From JAAYCI01 sp964370295 (lineage in GTDB: Bacteria; Bacillota; Clostridia; Oscillospirales; Ruminococcaceae): 64,000 bases of DNA. Shown here in pieces: positions 1 through 9,005 of the stretch. The translations under genes were made by a program, and so were the position numbers. The stretch's first letter is position 1. Every line of letters begins with the position of its first letter. Below the pieces are notes generated by a model. The model was given only the letters and a program-made list of their open reading frames with translations. It had not been told where the DNA came from and made no database searches. The stretch lies in assembly GCA_964370295.1 (NCBI GenBank), contig CAYJIR010000007.1, forward strand, positions 13,461-77,460. The letters are read 5' to 3'.

Positions 1-297
1 CTCACTATTTATTTCCCTTTGTAATATCAAGGTTTCCTCAAATGGATAGCCCTGTTCTTCTAGCTTGGACAATACAATAGGAGGAATATCTTGAAAGGTG
101 GCCCAAATGCTAGCTTTTTCCGCACCACTCCGGACGAGGTCTTTACTGGTGCGATTGCCTAAAATAGCTTGTATCGAATCGATAATAACTGATTTTCCGG
201 CTCCGGTTTCTCCCGTCAACACAGTGAAACCGGAACCAAAAGACACCTGTGCCTTTTGAATTACCGCTAAGTTTTCTATGATGATTTCACTTAACAT
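1..297 (-). CDS. recN: DNA repair protein RecN, N-terminal part (cut by window edge)
   Basis: Only the first 99 residues lie in the window; the gene runs off the left edge. The start MLSEIIIENLAVI followed by the Walker A motif GETGAGKS at residues 29-36 and VIIDSIQAILGNR is the typical SMC-like head of RecN, an ATPase involved in DNA double-strand break repair. The gene is last in the minus-strand series asp23 to recN, 85 bases downstream of argR. The argR-recN order is common in Firmicutes and supports the call. The missing C-terminal part prevents checking the coiled coil and Walker B. Confidence 0.93.
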   Translation of the reverse strand, partial: MLSEIIIENLAVIQKAQVSFGSGFTVLTGETGAGKSVIIDSIQAILGNRTSKDLVRSGAEKASIWATFQDIPPIVLSKLEEQGYPFEETLILQREINSE

Positions 298-382
298 GAC
301 GTATCCAACCTTTTCTATTCATCTTCGCAATATCTTTTGAGTTCTAATGTATGCAAAAGTTACCATGCATAAGGCGAATTGT

Positions 383-868
383 TTATTCGACCTTGCTAAT
401 ATAGCTTTGTAAGCAAGTGCACAAAATTTGGGCAAGCTCTTCGTCTTTCATTAAAATCATAAAGGTATTATCGCCGGCCAAGGTACCAACCACGCCTTCC
501 CATTGAGCTGCATCACATTCTCTGTCGAATAATTCGCAAGCCGCATTTGCCATGCCGGCTAAACATTTAACCAAAAGGATGTGGCCGGCCCTATCCACAG
601 AGAGCACCGTCTCCACAAAGAACATTTCAAATTTTCTTTGTGATGCTTTACTTTTGGGCAAGGTATAACGCATAGAGCCATCGGCGGCCACTAATTTTCC
701 TATTTGCATCTCTCGTATATCGCGGGAAACCGTGGCTTGTGTGACTATAAAGCCATCGTCTTTTAAGCGAGAAATCAGCTCCATTTGGGTTTGAATGGCC
801 TCGCTTTGAACCAAATTTGTAATGGCTTTTTGCCGAACTTCCTTTTGTTTGTCGCGTTCTTTTAACAT
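383..868 (-). CDS. argR: Arginine repressor ArgR
   Basis: A 161-residue protein, close to the usual ArgR length of about 150. The N-terminal winged helix carries TQATVSRDI at residues 43-51, the DNA-recognition signature of the family. The C-terminal arginine-binding and hexamerisation domain carries GTLAGDNT at 128-135, matching the family GTIAGDDT motif with D kept. It should bind ARG boxes as an arginine-loaded hexamer and repress arginine biosynthesis or activate catabolism. It lies between nadK (4-base gap) and recN, its normal place in Firmicutes. No arginine biosynthesis genes are in the window, so its targets lie elsewhere. Confidence 0.95.
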   Translation of the reverse strand: MLKERDKQKEVRQKAITNLVQSEAIQTQMELISRLKDDGFIVTQATVSRDIREMQIGKLVAADGSMRYTLPKSKASQRKFEMFFVETVLSVDRAGHILLVKCLAGMANAACELFDRECDAAQWEGVVGTLAGDNTFMILMKDEELAQILCTCLQSYISKVE

Positions 869-872
869 AGTA

Positions 873-1712
873 TCACCTGCTTTTCAGCTTGCTGTCAATG
901 GCTTGTAATTGGTTCGCCTCTTGGAATTGAACGAGGGGCATTGTTTTTTTCGATTGATACACCAACGCTTTTACACCTCTTGGTAAAATGCGGCTTATCT
1001 TTCCATCACAGGTAAACAGCACGTCTTGATCATAACTCGAATTTGAAACCACATGCAACACACGGTCCCCCGAAAATACCATAGAGGGCATTTTAACAAG
1101 ATGGGCACAAATTTGCGTGACGATTATGCCCTCTAAGCGCGCATCCACGATGGGACCACCGGCACTCATGGAGTAGGCCGTAGACCCCGTTGGCGTTGAA
1201 AAAACGACACCATCACCGTGGAAGCTACTCACTTTAACATTTTCACAAAAAATATCCACACTCATGGTGCGTTCGGGTGTAGATTTGAAAAAAGTTATAT
1301 CATTCAGTGCAACGCCTTTCTCTTGGCTACCTTGAATTTCATAGGCCAAAACACTTCTTTTTTCAACAATATATTGTCCGCTTATTATATTATTAAGCCG
1401 ATAAAGCTCGTCTTTTTCCAGGGCAGTTAAATAACCAAGACGGCCAAAATTTATGCCTAATACCGGTTTTTGGTGATGGATGGCCATAGAGGCCACATGC
1501 AAAATGGTGCCATCACCACCTAGGGTTACAACCATATCACATGTGTTCCAGGCCATTTCTTCGCTGCAAAAGTGAATTCCGTTAAATTCAAATTTTTCTT
1601 GAGGCTCTATCATGCAAACATTGGCACCTGCCTCATGCAACACAGAAATCACCTTTTTTATACTTAAAAAGGCGTTTTCTAAAGTTGGATTTGGAATCAA
1701 TAGCAGGTTCAT
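873..1712 (-). CDS. nadK: NAD kinase
   Basis: A 279-residue cytosolic enzyme that phosphorylates NAD to NADP. The diagnostic GGDGT motif is at residues 65-69, followed by a conserved N-D pair near 137 (LNDITF) and the glycine-rich GSTAYSMSAGGP segment near 176, which shapes the NAD site. Length and motif order match the bacterial PpnK family. It sits 12 bases after tlyA and 4 bases before argR, so it is part of the same transcript. The start MNLLLIPNP is short of the GGDGT motif by the usual 60 or so residues, supporting the chosen start. Confidence 0.95.
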   Translation of the reverse strand: MNLLLIPNPTLENAFLSIKKVISVLHEAGANVCMIEPQEKFEFNGIHFCSEEMAWNTCDMVVTLGGDGTILHVASMAIHHQKPVLGINFGRLGYLTALEKDELYRLNNIISGQYIVEKRSVLAYEIQGSQEKGVALNDITFFKSTPERTMSVDIFCENVKVSSFHGDGVVFSTPTGSTAYSMSAGGPIVDARLEGIIVTQICAHLVKMPSMVFSGDRVLHVVSNSSYDQDVLFTCDGKISRILPRGVKALVYQSKKTMPLVQFQEANQLQAIDSKLKSR

Positions 1713-1724
1713 CGTGAAACTCTC

Positions 1725-2516
1725 CTATAGTAAATTTTGTGCTGTTTTTACAATGAATTCTGCTTTTTCTGCCTGTAGAGATTGCGAAAGATCTCTTTTT
1801 TCCAAGAAAAGCAAAAATTCAATATTTCCTTTAGGCCCTTTTATTGGTGAAAAATGAACATCCACTGAATGAAATCCCATTTCTGCGGCATAATCCGACA
1901 CCTGCATCAATACATCTATGTGAACCAAAGGGTCTCGAACCACACCGTTTTTACCAACATTTTCTTTGCCAGCCTCAAACTGTGGTTTAACCAAGCATAC
2001 TCCTTGTGCGTGGGTCGTGGTTAGTGTGTCTAATACTGGAAAAACATGTTTTAACGAAATAAAAGAAACATCAATGCTAAAAAATTCTATATCTTCTGTT
2101 ATACTTTTTGGATTTATATGGCGGATATTGCAACGCTCCATCACAACAACTTGTTCGTTGCTTCGTAGTTTCCATGCCAATTGCCCATATCCGACATCTA
2201 CAGCATATACTTTTTTTGCACCATTTTGTAGCATACAATCGGTGAAACCGCCCGTAGAAGCTCCAATGTCCATACAAATCTTATCTACCAGCATAACGGG
2301 AAACACTTGCAGGGCTTTTTCCAATTTCAGCCCGCCACGGCTTACATAGGGCAAAACATCTCCTCGCAGCTCCACAGATGCCGCTTGCGGCACCGGTTGT
2401 CCGGGTTTTTCTGCTTTTGTATCATTCACATAAACAAGGCCGGCCATCACCAATGCCTTGGCTTTTTCGCGGCTTTGTGTCAAGCCTTGTTCAAAGATGT
2501 ATTGGTCTAGCCTCAT
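1725..2516 (-). CDS. tlyA: TlyA family rRNA (cytidine-2'-O)-methyltransferase
   Basis: A 263-residue protein with an N-terminal S4 RNA-binding domain (MRLDQYIFEQGLTQSREKAK, residues 1-60) joined to an FtsJ-like Rossmann methyltransferase. The SAM-binding segment DIGASTGGFTD is near residues 83-93, and CLVKPQFEAG near 175 is the conserved catalytic-lysine region. Family members 2'-O-methylate rRNA cytidines; many are annotated as hemolysin. The start overlaps the dxs stop by 4 bases (ATGA), indicating translational coupling, and this dxs-tlyA-nadK-argR-recN order is standard in Clostridia and Bacilli. Confidence 0.93.
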   Translation of the reverse strand: MRLDQYIFEQGLTQSREKAKALVMAGLVYVNDTKAEKPGQPVPQAASVELRGDVLPYVSRGGLKLEKALQVFPVMLVDKICMDIGASTGGFTDCMLQNGAKKVYAVDVGYGQLAWKLRSNEQVVVMERCNIRHINPKSITEDIEFFSIDVSFISLKHVFPVLDTLTTTHAQGVCLVKPQFEAGKENVGKNGVVRDPLVHIDVLMQVSDYAAEMGFHSVDVHFSPIKGPKGNIEFLLFLEKRDLSQSLQAEKAEFIVKTAQNLL

Positions 2517-4384
2517 GGTTCACTCCCCTGCTTTACTACCAAGTTTGCAAGCGAGTCGGCGTCTAAACCATACATATTTCGCAGTTCGTCTACGGTGGCA
2601 TGGTCAATTCCTGTTTCTGGCAAAGCACAATGGAGGAATTTTCCGTGAAAGCCCAAATTGTGTAGTTGCGCAATAACCTGCTCGCCCATACCACCACGCC
2701 GTATGCCTTCTTCAGCAAATATAATAATATCATACCGAAGAAGGTTATGTAGCAGTTCTTGTGGTAAGGGGGTTAACACCATCATTTGAACCACGTCAAC
2801 ATATGTGTTTTGTTCTGCTAATATTTGTTCTGCTTTGATAACTTCCCCTATTTGTGCACCGTAACTTAATAAGGCTGTTTGTGCTGAATCATGGCGGATT
2901 AAAAAATCAAAACTATCTGTTACATTTTTTTTATGTGTAAGAAGTTCTGTCTCTCCACCTCTTGGATAGCGTATTGCACAGGGTCCTTTTTGGTGTGAAA
3001 TTACTTGTTCTAACCAATAGGCAAGTTCTGCATAATTGGAAGGAGAAACCAAAAACAAAGATTGTTGCTGGCTTAAATAGGCCACATCATAGATGCCTTG
3101 GTGTGTTTCACCATCTCCGGGCACTAGACCGGCACGATCGATAGCAAAAACAACACGAGCTTTGGCCAACATCACATCATGGATCAATTGGTCATAGGCA
3201 CGTTGCAAAAACGTAGAATATACCGCCACAACAGGCAAAATACCTTCTTGAGCCATGCCGGCCGCAAAACTGACAGCATGTGCTTCTGCAATGCCCACAT
3301 CAAAGAAGCGTGCAGGATAAGTCTTTTTAAAATATTGCAAACCGGTTCCATATTTCATGGCAGCGGTAATGGCGCATAAGGTGGGTTCTTTGCCGGCCAG
3401 CTTCATTAACTCTTTGCCAAAAATGGTGGAGTAAGAATCTTTTGGGGAAATATCAGGGTCGCACACAGTGCGCGCATTAAAGGCAGAAACCCCATGGAAG
3501 GCACCCGGATTATTCTCGGCAGGAACAAACCCCTTTCCCTTAATCGTTTCAAGGTGCAAAAGAACAGGCTGTCTTTCTTCTTTAGCAGTTTCAAAAAGTT
3601 TACATAGCGCCAATACGTCGTGCCCATCTTCCGGCCCACAATACAAAAAACCCATTTCTTCAAATAAATTATTGCGATAAACCGCGCGTTTTACAAAATC
3701 TTTTACAGAATGTATACCCTGATGCATCCCGCCTCCAATGACAGGCGTGCTCTCGAGCACATTTTTAACATCATGTTTGGTTCTATTGTAGCTATAGCTT
3801 TTTCTTAAGCGTTTAAAATAGGTGGCCAACGAGCCCACATTTTTAGAAATAGACATTTTATTGTCGTTTAAAATTACAATTAAATTGTCTAAATGCCCGA
3901 TATTATTCATTCCTTCGTAGGCCAGCCCTCCTGTGAAAGAGCCATCTCCAATAACCACCACCACATGTCCGGGTTCTTTTTTTAGCTTTTTAGCACGGGC
4001 TATGCCCACTGCCACTGAAATGGAATTGCTGGCATGGCCGGCATACACTGCATCGTGTGGGCTTTCTTTAGGTGATGGAAACCCAGATAAACCACCTTTT
4101 TTTCGCAAAGAAGTAAACTGAGCTTGCCGCCCTGTTAAAATTTTATGTGTGTAGCATTGGTGTCCCACATCAAATATAAAAACATCTTTTGGGGTATCAA
4201 ATACTCTGTGTAAAGCAACGCTGAGTTCAATTACACCCAAATTAGAGGATAAATGACCACCGGTTTTCGACACATTTTCTATTAAAAAGTCTCTTATTTC
4301 TTGGGATAACAATGGTAATTTATCGAAATTCAGTGTTTTGACATCTTTTGGCCCACAAATTGTGGACAAAATTTTTTTACTCAT
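2513..4384 (-). CDS. dxs: 1-deoxy-D-xylulose-5-phosphate synthase
   Basis: A 623-residue thiamine-diphosphate enzyme that condenses pyruvate and glyceraldehyde 3-phosphate, the first step of the MEP isoprenoid pathway. The ThDP motif runs from GDGS (146-149) to NN (160-161). The transketolase-like central domain carries DRAGLVPGDGETHQGIYDV, and the C-terminal domain carries AEEGIRRGGMGEQV. Length is normal for the family. It follows ispA and the PAP2-like gene, so the operon supplies both the first MEP step and prenyl chain elongation. The start MSKKILSTI lies 9 bases beyond the preceding stop. Confidence 0.96.
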   Translation of the reverse strand: MSKKILSTICGPKDVKTLNFDKLPLLSQEIRDFLIENVSKTGGHLSSNLGVIELSVALHRVFDTPKDVFIFDVGHQCYTHKILTGRQAQFTSLRKKGGLSGFPSPKESPHDAVYAGHASNSISVAVGIARAKKLKKEPGHVVVVIGDGSFTGGLAYEGMNNIGHLDNLIVILNDNKMSISKNVGSLATYFKRLRKSYSYNRTKHDVKNVLESTPVIGGGMHQGIHSVKDFVKRAVYRNNLFEEMGFLYCGPEDGHDVLALCKLFETAKEERQPVLLHLETIKGKGFVPAENNPGAFHGVSAFNARTVCDPDISPKDSYSTIFGKELMKLAGKEPTLCAITAAMKYGTGLQYFKKTYPARFFDVGIAEAHAVSFAAGMAQEGILPVVAVYSTFLQRAYDQLIHDVMLAKARVVFAIDRAGLVPGDGETHQGIYDVAYLSQQQSLFLVSPSNYAELAYWLEQVISHQKGPCAIRYPRGGETELLTHKKNVTDSFDFLIRHDSAQTALLSYGAQIGEVIKAEQILAEQNTYVDVVQMMVLTPLPQELLHNLLRYDIIIFAEEGIRRGGMGEQVIAQLHNLGFHGKFLHCALPETGIDHATVDELRNMYGLDADSLANLVVKQGSEP

Positions 4385-4393
4385 AGTATAACC

Positions 4394-4849
4394 TCAAAAG
4401 ACAGGGATTAGTATTGCAATTAAAATGCCTAGCAAGGCACCGCTTACCACTTGCAAGGGGGTGTGCCCCACCAATTCTTTTAATGGACGGTCTTTATGCA
4501 CCCCCATAAAGCCTTCTTCACGTAAATCATCCAAAATACGGTTGATAATGCGTGCTTGTTTGCCGGTTTCTAGGCGAACACCCATAGCGTCATACATAAC
4601 AATCATAGCAAAAACAAAAGTGAGCGCGAAAATGGGGTCACTGACGCCTAATTTTTTTGCCGAACCAACAAACAAGGCACAGACAAGCGCAGAATGCGCA
4701 CTGGGCATACCGCCAGCACCCACCAAACGTTCCACATTAACTTTACCGTGAATTATAAAATCTATAATGGTTTTGCAAATTTGGGCAGCTATCCAGGCAA
4801 CAATGGGGAGCATCAGTAAATAATTGTTAAAAAACAGTAAACGCAGCAA
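4394..4849 (-). CDS. Divergent PAP2 (DUF212) family membrane protein
   Basis: A 151-residue polytopic membrane protein. The motif GGMPSAHSALVCAL near residue 47 and DAMGVRLETGKQARIIN near 87 are hallmarks of the divergent PAP2 family, related to acid phosphatases acting on phospholipid or isoprenoid phosphates. Three to four hydrophobic segments are visible, including the N-terminal FFNNYLLMLPIVAWIAA and the C-terminal VSGALLGILIAILI. It sits between ispA and dxs, which fits a role on polyprenyl phosphates, but the substrate is inferred only. Family members are commonly found beside dxs or ispA in Clostridia. Confidence 0.85.
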   Translation of the reverse strand: MLRLLFFNNYLLMLPIVAWIAAQICKTIIDFIIHGKVNVERLVGAGGMPSAHSALVCALFVGSAKKLGVSDPIFALTFVFAMIVMYDAMGVRLETGKQARIINRILDDLREEGFMGVHKDRPLKELVGHTPLQVVSGALLGILIAILIPVF

Positions 4850-4882
4850 AATTCCCCTCCTTTTTTTGAATCATGAAAAATA

Positions 4883-5764
4883 TCATGACAGTCGATTGCT
4901 TAATTTTTTTGCAAAGGTTGTTAAGAACATTGCTTTTTTTGCAAAAACCATATCCAAAGCCTGTATGGCTTCCAAAGTGTACATATCTACCTTTTCGCGA
5001 GATATTGTTTGCCCATACAAACTAACAAATGTGGTTTTTCCCTGTTTATCATCACTGCCTATGGGCTTGCCAAGGACCTCTTCGCTAGAGGTTATATCCA
5101 AAATATCGTCTACTATTTGAAATACAAGCCCGATGTTTTGCGCATAGATATTTAGTGCATCCTGCTGTTGTAGATTGGTTGTGGCTGTGCAACAACCAAG
5201 GCGTATAGCGGCCAATATTAAGGCCCCTGTTTTATAGCGGTGGATTTGGTTTAGTGCTTTTTCGTCAGCCGGAACATTTTCATGAAACAAATCGAGCTCT
5301 TGCCCATATATCATGCCTTTCGCTCCGGCCAAGAAAGAGAGCTCCTGCACCGCACGGATGCGGCTGTCTGCAGGGGCATCGGCTTTGGCAATGGTCTCAA
5401 ATGCTTGTATAGAGAGCATATCACCTGCAAGCAGTGCATTTGCCTGGCCAAAAGCAATGTGTGTAGAAGGTTTCCCCCTGCGTAAATCGTCATCATCCAT
5501 ACAGGGTAAATCATCATGTATTAAGGAGAAAGCGTGTATCATCTCTATGGCCGCGGCATAGGCATTGGCTGCCGCCGGGTTGCCACCAAGTAAATCACAA
5601 ACCGAAAGAACCAAGATGCCACGCACACGTTTGCCTCCGTTTAGCAAACTATAACGGGCTGCTTTTCCAACCTCAGATTCAGCCATGAAAAGAGAATCGG
5701 CATAAGCACTTAAACTATCTTCGCATTGCTGGCGATATTCTTCCCTTTGCAATTCAAATTCCAT
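4883..5764 (-). CDS. ispA: Polyprenyl (farnesyl/geranylgeranyl) diphosphate synthase
   Basis: A 293-residue trans-prenyltransferase that condenses IPP with allylic diphosphates. The first aspartate-rich motif DDLPCMD is at residues 84-90 and the second is in FQIVDDILD near 225. NGGKRVRG (42-49) binds IPP diphosphate. I start it at MEFELQREEY because GGAGG lies six bases upstream; an ATG 33 bases earlier has no such site. It overlaps xseB by 11 bases. The chain length of the product cannot be read with certainty, but the DDxxxxD form is typical of bacterial farnesyl diphosphate synthases. Confidence 0.93.
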   Translation of the reverse strand: MEFELQREEYRQQCEDSLSAYADSLFMAESEVGKAARYSLLNGGKRVRGILVLSVCDLLGGNPAAANAYAAAIEMIHAFSLIHDDLPCMDDDDLRRGKPSTHIAFGQANALLAGDMLSIQAFETIAKADAPADSRIRAVQELSFLAGAKGMIYGQELDLFHENVPADEKALNQIHRYKTGALILAAIRLGCCTATTNLQQQDALNIYAQNIGLVFQIVDDILDITSSEEVLGKPIGSDDKQGKTTFVSLYGQTISREKVDMYTLEAIQALDMVFAKKAMFLTTFAKKLSNRLS

Positions 5765-5975
5765 CGCGTTCCTCCAGTGCTGCCAAGTGTTCGTCAATTT
5801 CTTGCACTTTTAATTGTGCAATATTTAAGTTTTTGTAGCAAGATTCGATAAGCGTGGCTGCTTTGGCATACTCGCTTAGAGCCTCTTCAATGGGCAAATT
5901 CTCTTTGGATAAAACTTGTAAAGATTGCTGCAATTCTTCCATAAGAATCTGTATTGATTTTTCTTTTTTATTCAT
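5754..5975 (-). CDS. xseB: Exodeoxyribonuclease VII small subunit
   Basis: A 73-residue, largely helical protein of usual XseB length, with LPIEEALSEYAKAATLIESC matching the family core. XseB joins XseA to form exonuclease VII, which degrades single-stranded DNA from both ends. I place the start at MNKKEKSIQ because AGGAGG is nine bases upstream; an in-frame ATG two codons earlier would be only three bases from it. It overlaps the xseA stop by 8 bases and the ispA start by 11, a compact arrangement that implies coupled translation. Confidence 0.9.
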   Translation of the reverse strand: MNKKEKSIQILMEELQQSLQVLSKENLPIEEALSEYAKAATLIESCYKNLNIAQLKVQEIDEHLAALEERDGI

Positions 5976-7188
5976 GAACATTCGCCTCCTGCCGAGGGGT
6001 GATTTCCTGCACTTGTGCGCGTACTTGTCCGTCTTCGAAGTGAATTTCAATTTTATCGTCACTTTGCAGTTTCAACACACTTCCGATGGGTTTTCCGTCT
6101 TTTTTCACAACTGTATAACCACGTGAAAGAACTGCATAGGGATTAAGGCCTTCAGCAAAACTTGAATATTTTTGCAATTTATGCAAATTTTTATTTAAAA
6201 TATTGTGCGTATTCTGCTTTATTTCTAAAGCAATCCGTTCTAGTTTTTCGCGCCTGAGTTGTAGCTGTTTACTGGGGGCACATAAAGCCAATTTTTGATG
6301 AGAACCGTTTAATTCATTATAGCACAAATGCAAACGATTATGAATATATATTCCATAATTTATACATTTCTCTTTCTCTATTTGCAAAAGATTGCGTAGG
6401 TTGGCAAAGGCAAGTTCTGCCGCCGCCGAAGGCGTAGGCGCACGCATATCAGCTACAAAATCTAAAATTGTAAAATCTATTTCGTGCCCAATGGCAGAAA
6501 GCACAGGTGTTTTTGCTGCAAACACCGCTCGCGCTAATGCTTCGTCTTGAAAAGCAGACAGATCCTCTGCCGAGCCGCCGCCTCGTGCAATGATGATGGT
6601 GTCAAGGCCGGCTTCATCCATTTTTTTAAGTGCCGTTGTCACTTGGGCGGCAGCCTCGCTACCTTGCACAGAAACCGCGGCTAATATCACGCGTGCACAG
6701 GGGTTTCGTCTTTGTGCCACTTGAAGAATATCTTGTAAAGCGGCACCGGATTTCGATGTGATTACTCCGATGTGCCAAGCATTATGAGGCAGGCTTTTTT
6801 TGCATGCCTTGTCAAATAAGCCTTCTTGTTGCAGTTTTTTCTGCAATGCTTCCAGAGCTATTTTTTGTTCGCCAATACCTTCTTGAAACAGCGTATCAAT
6901 ATAAATTTGATAGCTACCGTCACGCTCATAAAGTGAAACCTTGCCGCGTGCAATCACCCGCATTCCACTGGTAGGGCGAAAAGACAGACGCTCGGCCTGT
7001 GTGCGAAACATAACAGCTTTAATGCCGGCTTTGGCATCAGATAATGTGAAATAACAATGTCCGGTTTTATGGTGGCGTGTGAAATTTCCAATTTCGCCAC
7101 GAATGGCAACATCTTGCAGGTTGCTGTCGTCTTGTAGGATGGATTGAACATAGCGATTTAATGCCGAAACTTCCAATATTGTAGCCAT
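5968..7188 (-). CDS. xseA: Exodeoxyribonuclease VII large subunit
   Basis: A 406-residue protein, near the usual 400-450. The N-terminal OB-fold (about residues 5-100) includes GEIGNFTRHHKTGHCYFTL, and the catalytic domain carries the family segments VITSKSGAALQDI, IIARGGGSAEDL and SAIGHEIDFTILDFVADMRAPTP, split here as seen. It is the catalytic subunit of ssDNA-specific exonuclease VII. It starts one base after the stop of the M22-family gene and overlaps xseB, so the three are clearly co-transcribed. Confidence 0.95.
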   Translation of the reverse strand: MATILEVSALNRYVQSILQDDSNLQDVAIRGEIGNFTRHHKTGHCYFTLSDAKAGIKAVMFRTQAERLSFRPTSGMRVIARGKVSLYERDGSYQIYIDTLFQEGIGEQKIALEALQKKLQQEGLFDKACKKSLPHNAWHIGVITSKSGAALQDILQVAQRRNPCARVILAAVSVQGSEAAAQVTTALKKMDEAGLDTIIIARGGGSAEDLSAFQDEALARAVFAAKTPVLSAIGHEIDFTILDFVADMRAPTPSAAAELAFANLRNLLQIEKEKCINYGIYIHNRLHLCYNELNGSHQKLALCAPSKQLQLRREKLERIALEIKQNTHNILNKNLHKLQKYSSFAEGLNPYAVLSRGYTVVKKDGKPIGSVLKLQSDDKIEIHFEDGQVRAQVQEITPRQEANVHE

Positions 7189-7189
7189 A

Positions 7190-8119
7190 TTATGCCTCGG
7201 TTTCTGCTAAAAGAGCTACGCCCACTGCATTATCGCCAGACAGAGCGGGCGGAACAAAATATAAATTTGTTTCCTGCGATTTCATTTCCTTGCATATGAT
7301 GTGGCTGGCCATTACACCACCGGCACAAACAACTGGCAAATCTCCCTCGGTTTTTCGTGCGTGGGCAATCATGCCAAGTGCACTATGAGCGATAAAAAGC
7401 AGGCAATATTTGGCCACAAATTCTGTGGTTTGACCCTGTTGCAAAAATTTTTCACATTGGTTTTCAAGCCCCGAAAGGTGACAGTTTGCTTCTCGAAGGC
7501 ATACTTTTGGTTTTTTTATGGTATCTTTACATTGTGAAGCGAGGCCGCTGAGAGATTCGCCGGCCGGAAAAGAAAAACCAAGTTTCACCCCAAGGCGATC
7601 TATGGCCTGTCCTGCGTATAAATCTAAGCTTTTGCCAAGCAAAGCCGCTACTTTGCCACCACTTATTTTAAGAAGCTCTGTAGTGCCACCTGAAAAATGT
7701 AAAAACAGATAGTCTTGCCCTTTGGTGTGGTTCCAAAGTCCTGCACCAAACAAAGCCGCGGCCAAATGTCCCTCTTGATGGCTTGTTTTAAAAAGTGGTA
7801 AGTTTGCAAAGGCAGAAATAGCAACTGCCGTATTTACTCCGGCTAAAAAACAGGGCATATAAGAACCATTTACGGGCCGTGGCCTTTCGGATACGGCAAT
7901 GGCCTCTATTTTTTGCAATACACCCTCTTTTTTTAGCTTTGTAAAAAGCAAAGGCAGGGTTTTATTATGAAGAAAAACGGCATCACTTTGTCTTAGGCCA
8001 CTTTGTCCTTTTGCTACAGGTAAATATTTTTTTTTTGCACAAACAACCTCCATTCGGCCTGTGTCTACCACCGCCAAGGAGGTTGCGTAGTTGCTGGTAT
8101 CAATACCTAGAGAAATCAC
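7190..8119 (-). CDS. TsaD-like (peptidase M22 / ASKHA) protein
   Basis: A 309-residue paralogue of the tRNA threonylcarbamoyladenosine enzyme TsaD. It opens with the ASKHA phosphate motif LGIDTSNYATSLAVVD, keeps the metal-ligand motif HQEGH near residue 112 (HMEGH in TsaD) and the C-terminal aspartate in LSGDNAVGVA. It differs from true TsaD in most other positions and is a little shorter. It starts on a GTG overlapping the nusB stop (GTGA). Its position between nusB and xseA recurs in Clostridia, where it is annotated as O-sialoglycoprotein endopeptidase. Its true role is unknown; a canonical tsaD would be expected elsewhere. Confidence 0.8.
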   Translation of the reverse strand: MISLGIDTSNYATSLAVVDTGRMEVVCAKKKYLPVAKGQSGLRQSDAVFLHNKTLPLLFTKLKKEGVLQKIEAIAVSERPRPVNGSYMPCFLAGVNTAVAISAFANLPLFKTSHQEGHLAAALFGAGLWNHTKGQDYLFLHFSGGTTELLKISGGKVAALLGKSLDLYAGQAIDRLGVKLGFSFPAGESLSGLASQCKDTIKKPKVCLREANCHLSGLENQCEKFLQQGQTTEFVAKYCLLFIAHSALGMIAHARKTEGDLPVVCAGGVMASHIICKEMKSQETNLYFVPPALSGDNAVGVALLAETEA

Positions 8120-8568
8120 AGGCTTCCCCTGCCCTCTTCTTTTTCATTTGATTTTGTGCACACATCTTTTGCATGGTTTTGCTTGCCAAGCTCTTTTGCC
8201 AATGTTCCTAAAATACCGTTTACAAACTGATAGTCATTGGCATCACCAAATTTACGGGCTAATTCTACAGCCTCGTTAATAACTACGCTGTGCATGTTTT
8301 CTTCGCCATACATCATTTCCGCCACGGCCAAGCGCAATACTTGTAAATTCACCCTTGGTAAACGTGCCAAAGTCCATCCTTTTAAATTGGGTGTAATAAG
8401 AGCGTCAATATCATCTCGGTGCAAATTGCAATTTTCTAACACATGGGCGCAGTAATCATCCATAGGATGTTCGCCTTGCAACACGGCCATATCATCCCCT
8501 TGGAATGATTGCGCAAATAAACATAAAAACGCATTTTCTCGCGATTGCCTTCGGTTTGGTTTATCCAT
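8116..8568 (-). CDS. nusB: Transcription antitermination factor NusB
   Basis: A 150-residue all-helical RNA-binding protein of normal NusB length. The N-terminal RRQSRENAFLCLFAQSF and C-terminal VVINEAVELARKFGDANDYQFVNG segments are family signatures (the latter given in part: NEAVELAKKYG type). NusB with NusE (ribosomal S10) binds BoxA RNA to prevent premature termination, chiefly on rRNA operons. It begins 3 bases after the Asp23-family stop and overlaps the next gene by 4 bases, in the familiar clostridial order asp23-nusB-xseA-xseB-ispA-dxs. Confidence 0.93.
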   Translation of the reverse strand: MDKPNRRQSRENAFLCLFAQSFQGDDMAVLQGEHPMDDYCAHVLENCNLHRDDIDALITPNLKGWTLARLPRVNLQVLRLAVAEMMYGEENMHSVVINEAVELARKFGDANDYQFVNGILGTLAKELGKQNHAKDVCTKSNEKEEGRGSL

Positions 8569-8571
8569 CTT

Positions 8572-8928
8572 TCACTCTTCCTCGCGCTCAACTAGGCCGC
8601 CCACGGTGACATTTACATGTCCCACTGTGATGGCACTCATGTTTTGAATGGCATTTTTTATATTTTGTTGCACTTTTTCGCAAACTTCTGTTAGATTTTC
8701 TTGTTCATACAACACCAAAGAAAGGTCTACGTCTACCACTCCATTTTTCAGTTCAACCATAATGGGGCTTTTGGGTGCAAGCAAATGCATAATATTGTAA
8801 GAATCACTCTCGCACACACAAATATCGGCAACTGCATCCACTTCCATTGCCGCATACCAAACAATCTTTTTTAAAGCTTTGCTAGAAATTTGCAAGCGTC
8901 CCTCTTTATTTTGCCGGCCTGTTTCCAT
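8572..8928 (-). CDS. Asp23/Gls24 family protein
   Basis: A 118-residue protein with GRLQISSKALKKIVWYAAMEV at the N-terminus and a C-terminal VNVTVGGLVEREEE, both typical of the Asp23/Gls24 (YqhY) family. Members in this genomic place are linked to fatty-acid synthesis control and membrane stress in Bacillus; the function here is inferred from family and position only. AAGGAG lies at a good distance from the ATG. It is the first gene behind the promoter at 8977-9005 and therefore heads the long operon reaching recN. Confidence 0.88.
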   Translation of the reverse strand: METGRQNKEGRLQISSKALKKIVWYAAMEVDAVADICVCESDSYNIMHLLAPKSPIMVELKNGVVDVDLSLVLYEQENLTEVCEKVQQNIKNAIQNMSAITVGHVNVTVGGLVEREEE

Positions 8929-8976
8929 CGCTGCAACTCCTTCCCATCACTATATAACAGATATCGTATATACATT

Positions 8977-9005
8977 ATTATAGCACCTTTCCCCCTCACT
9001 CACAA
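8977..9005 (-). promoter_or_regulatory. Predicted sigma-A promoter of the asp23-to-recN operon
   Basis: On the minus strand TTGTGA (9005-9000) is followed after 17 bases by TATAAT (8982-8977), with a perfect -10 box. It overlaps the last codons of gatB and points at the Asp23-family gene 50 bases away. Confidence 0.65.
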
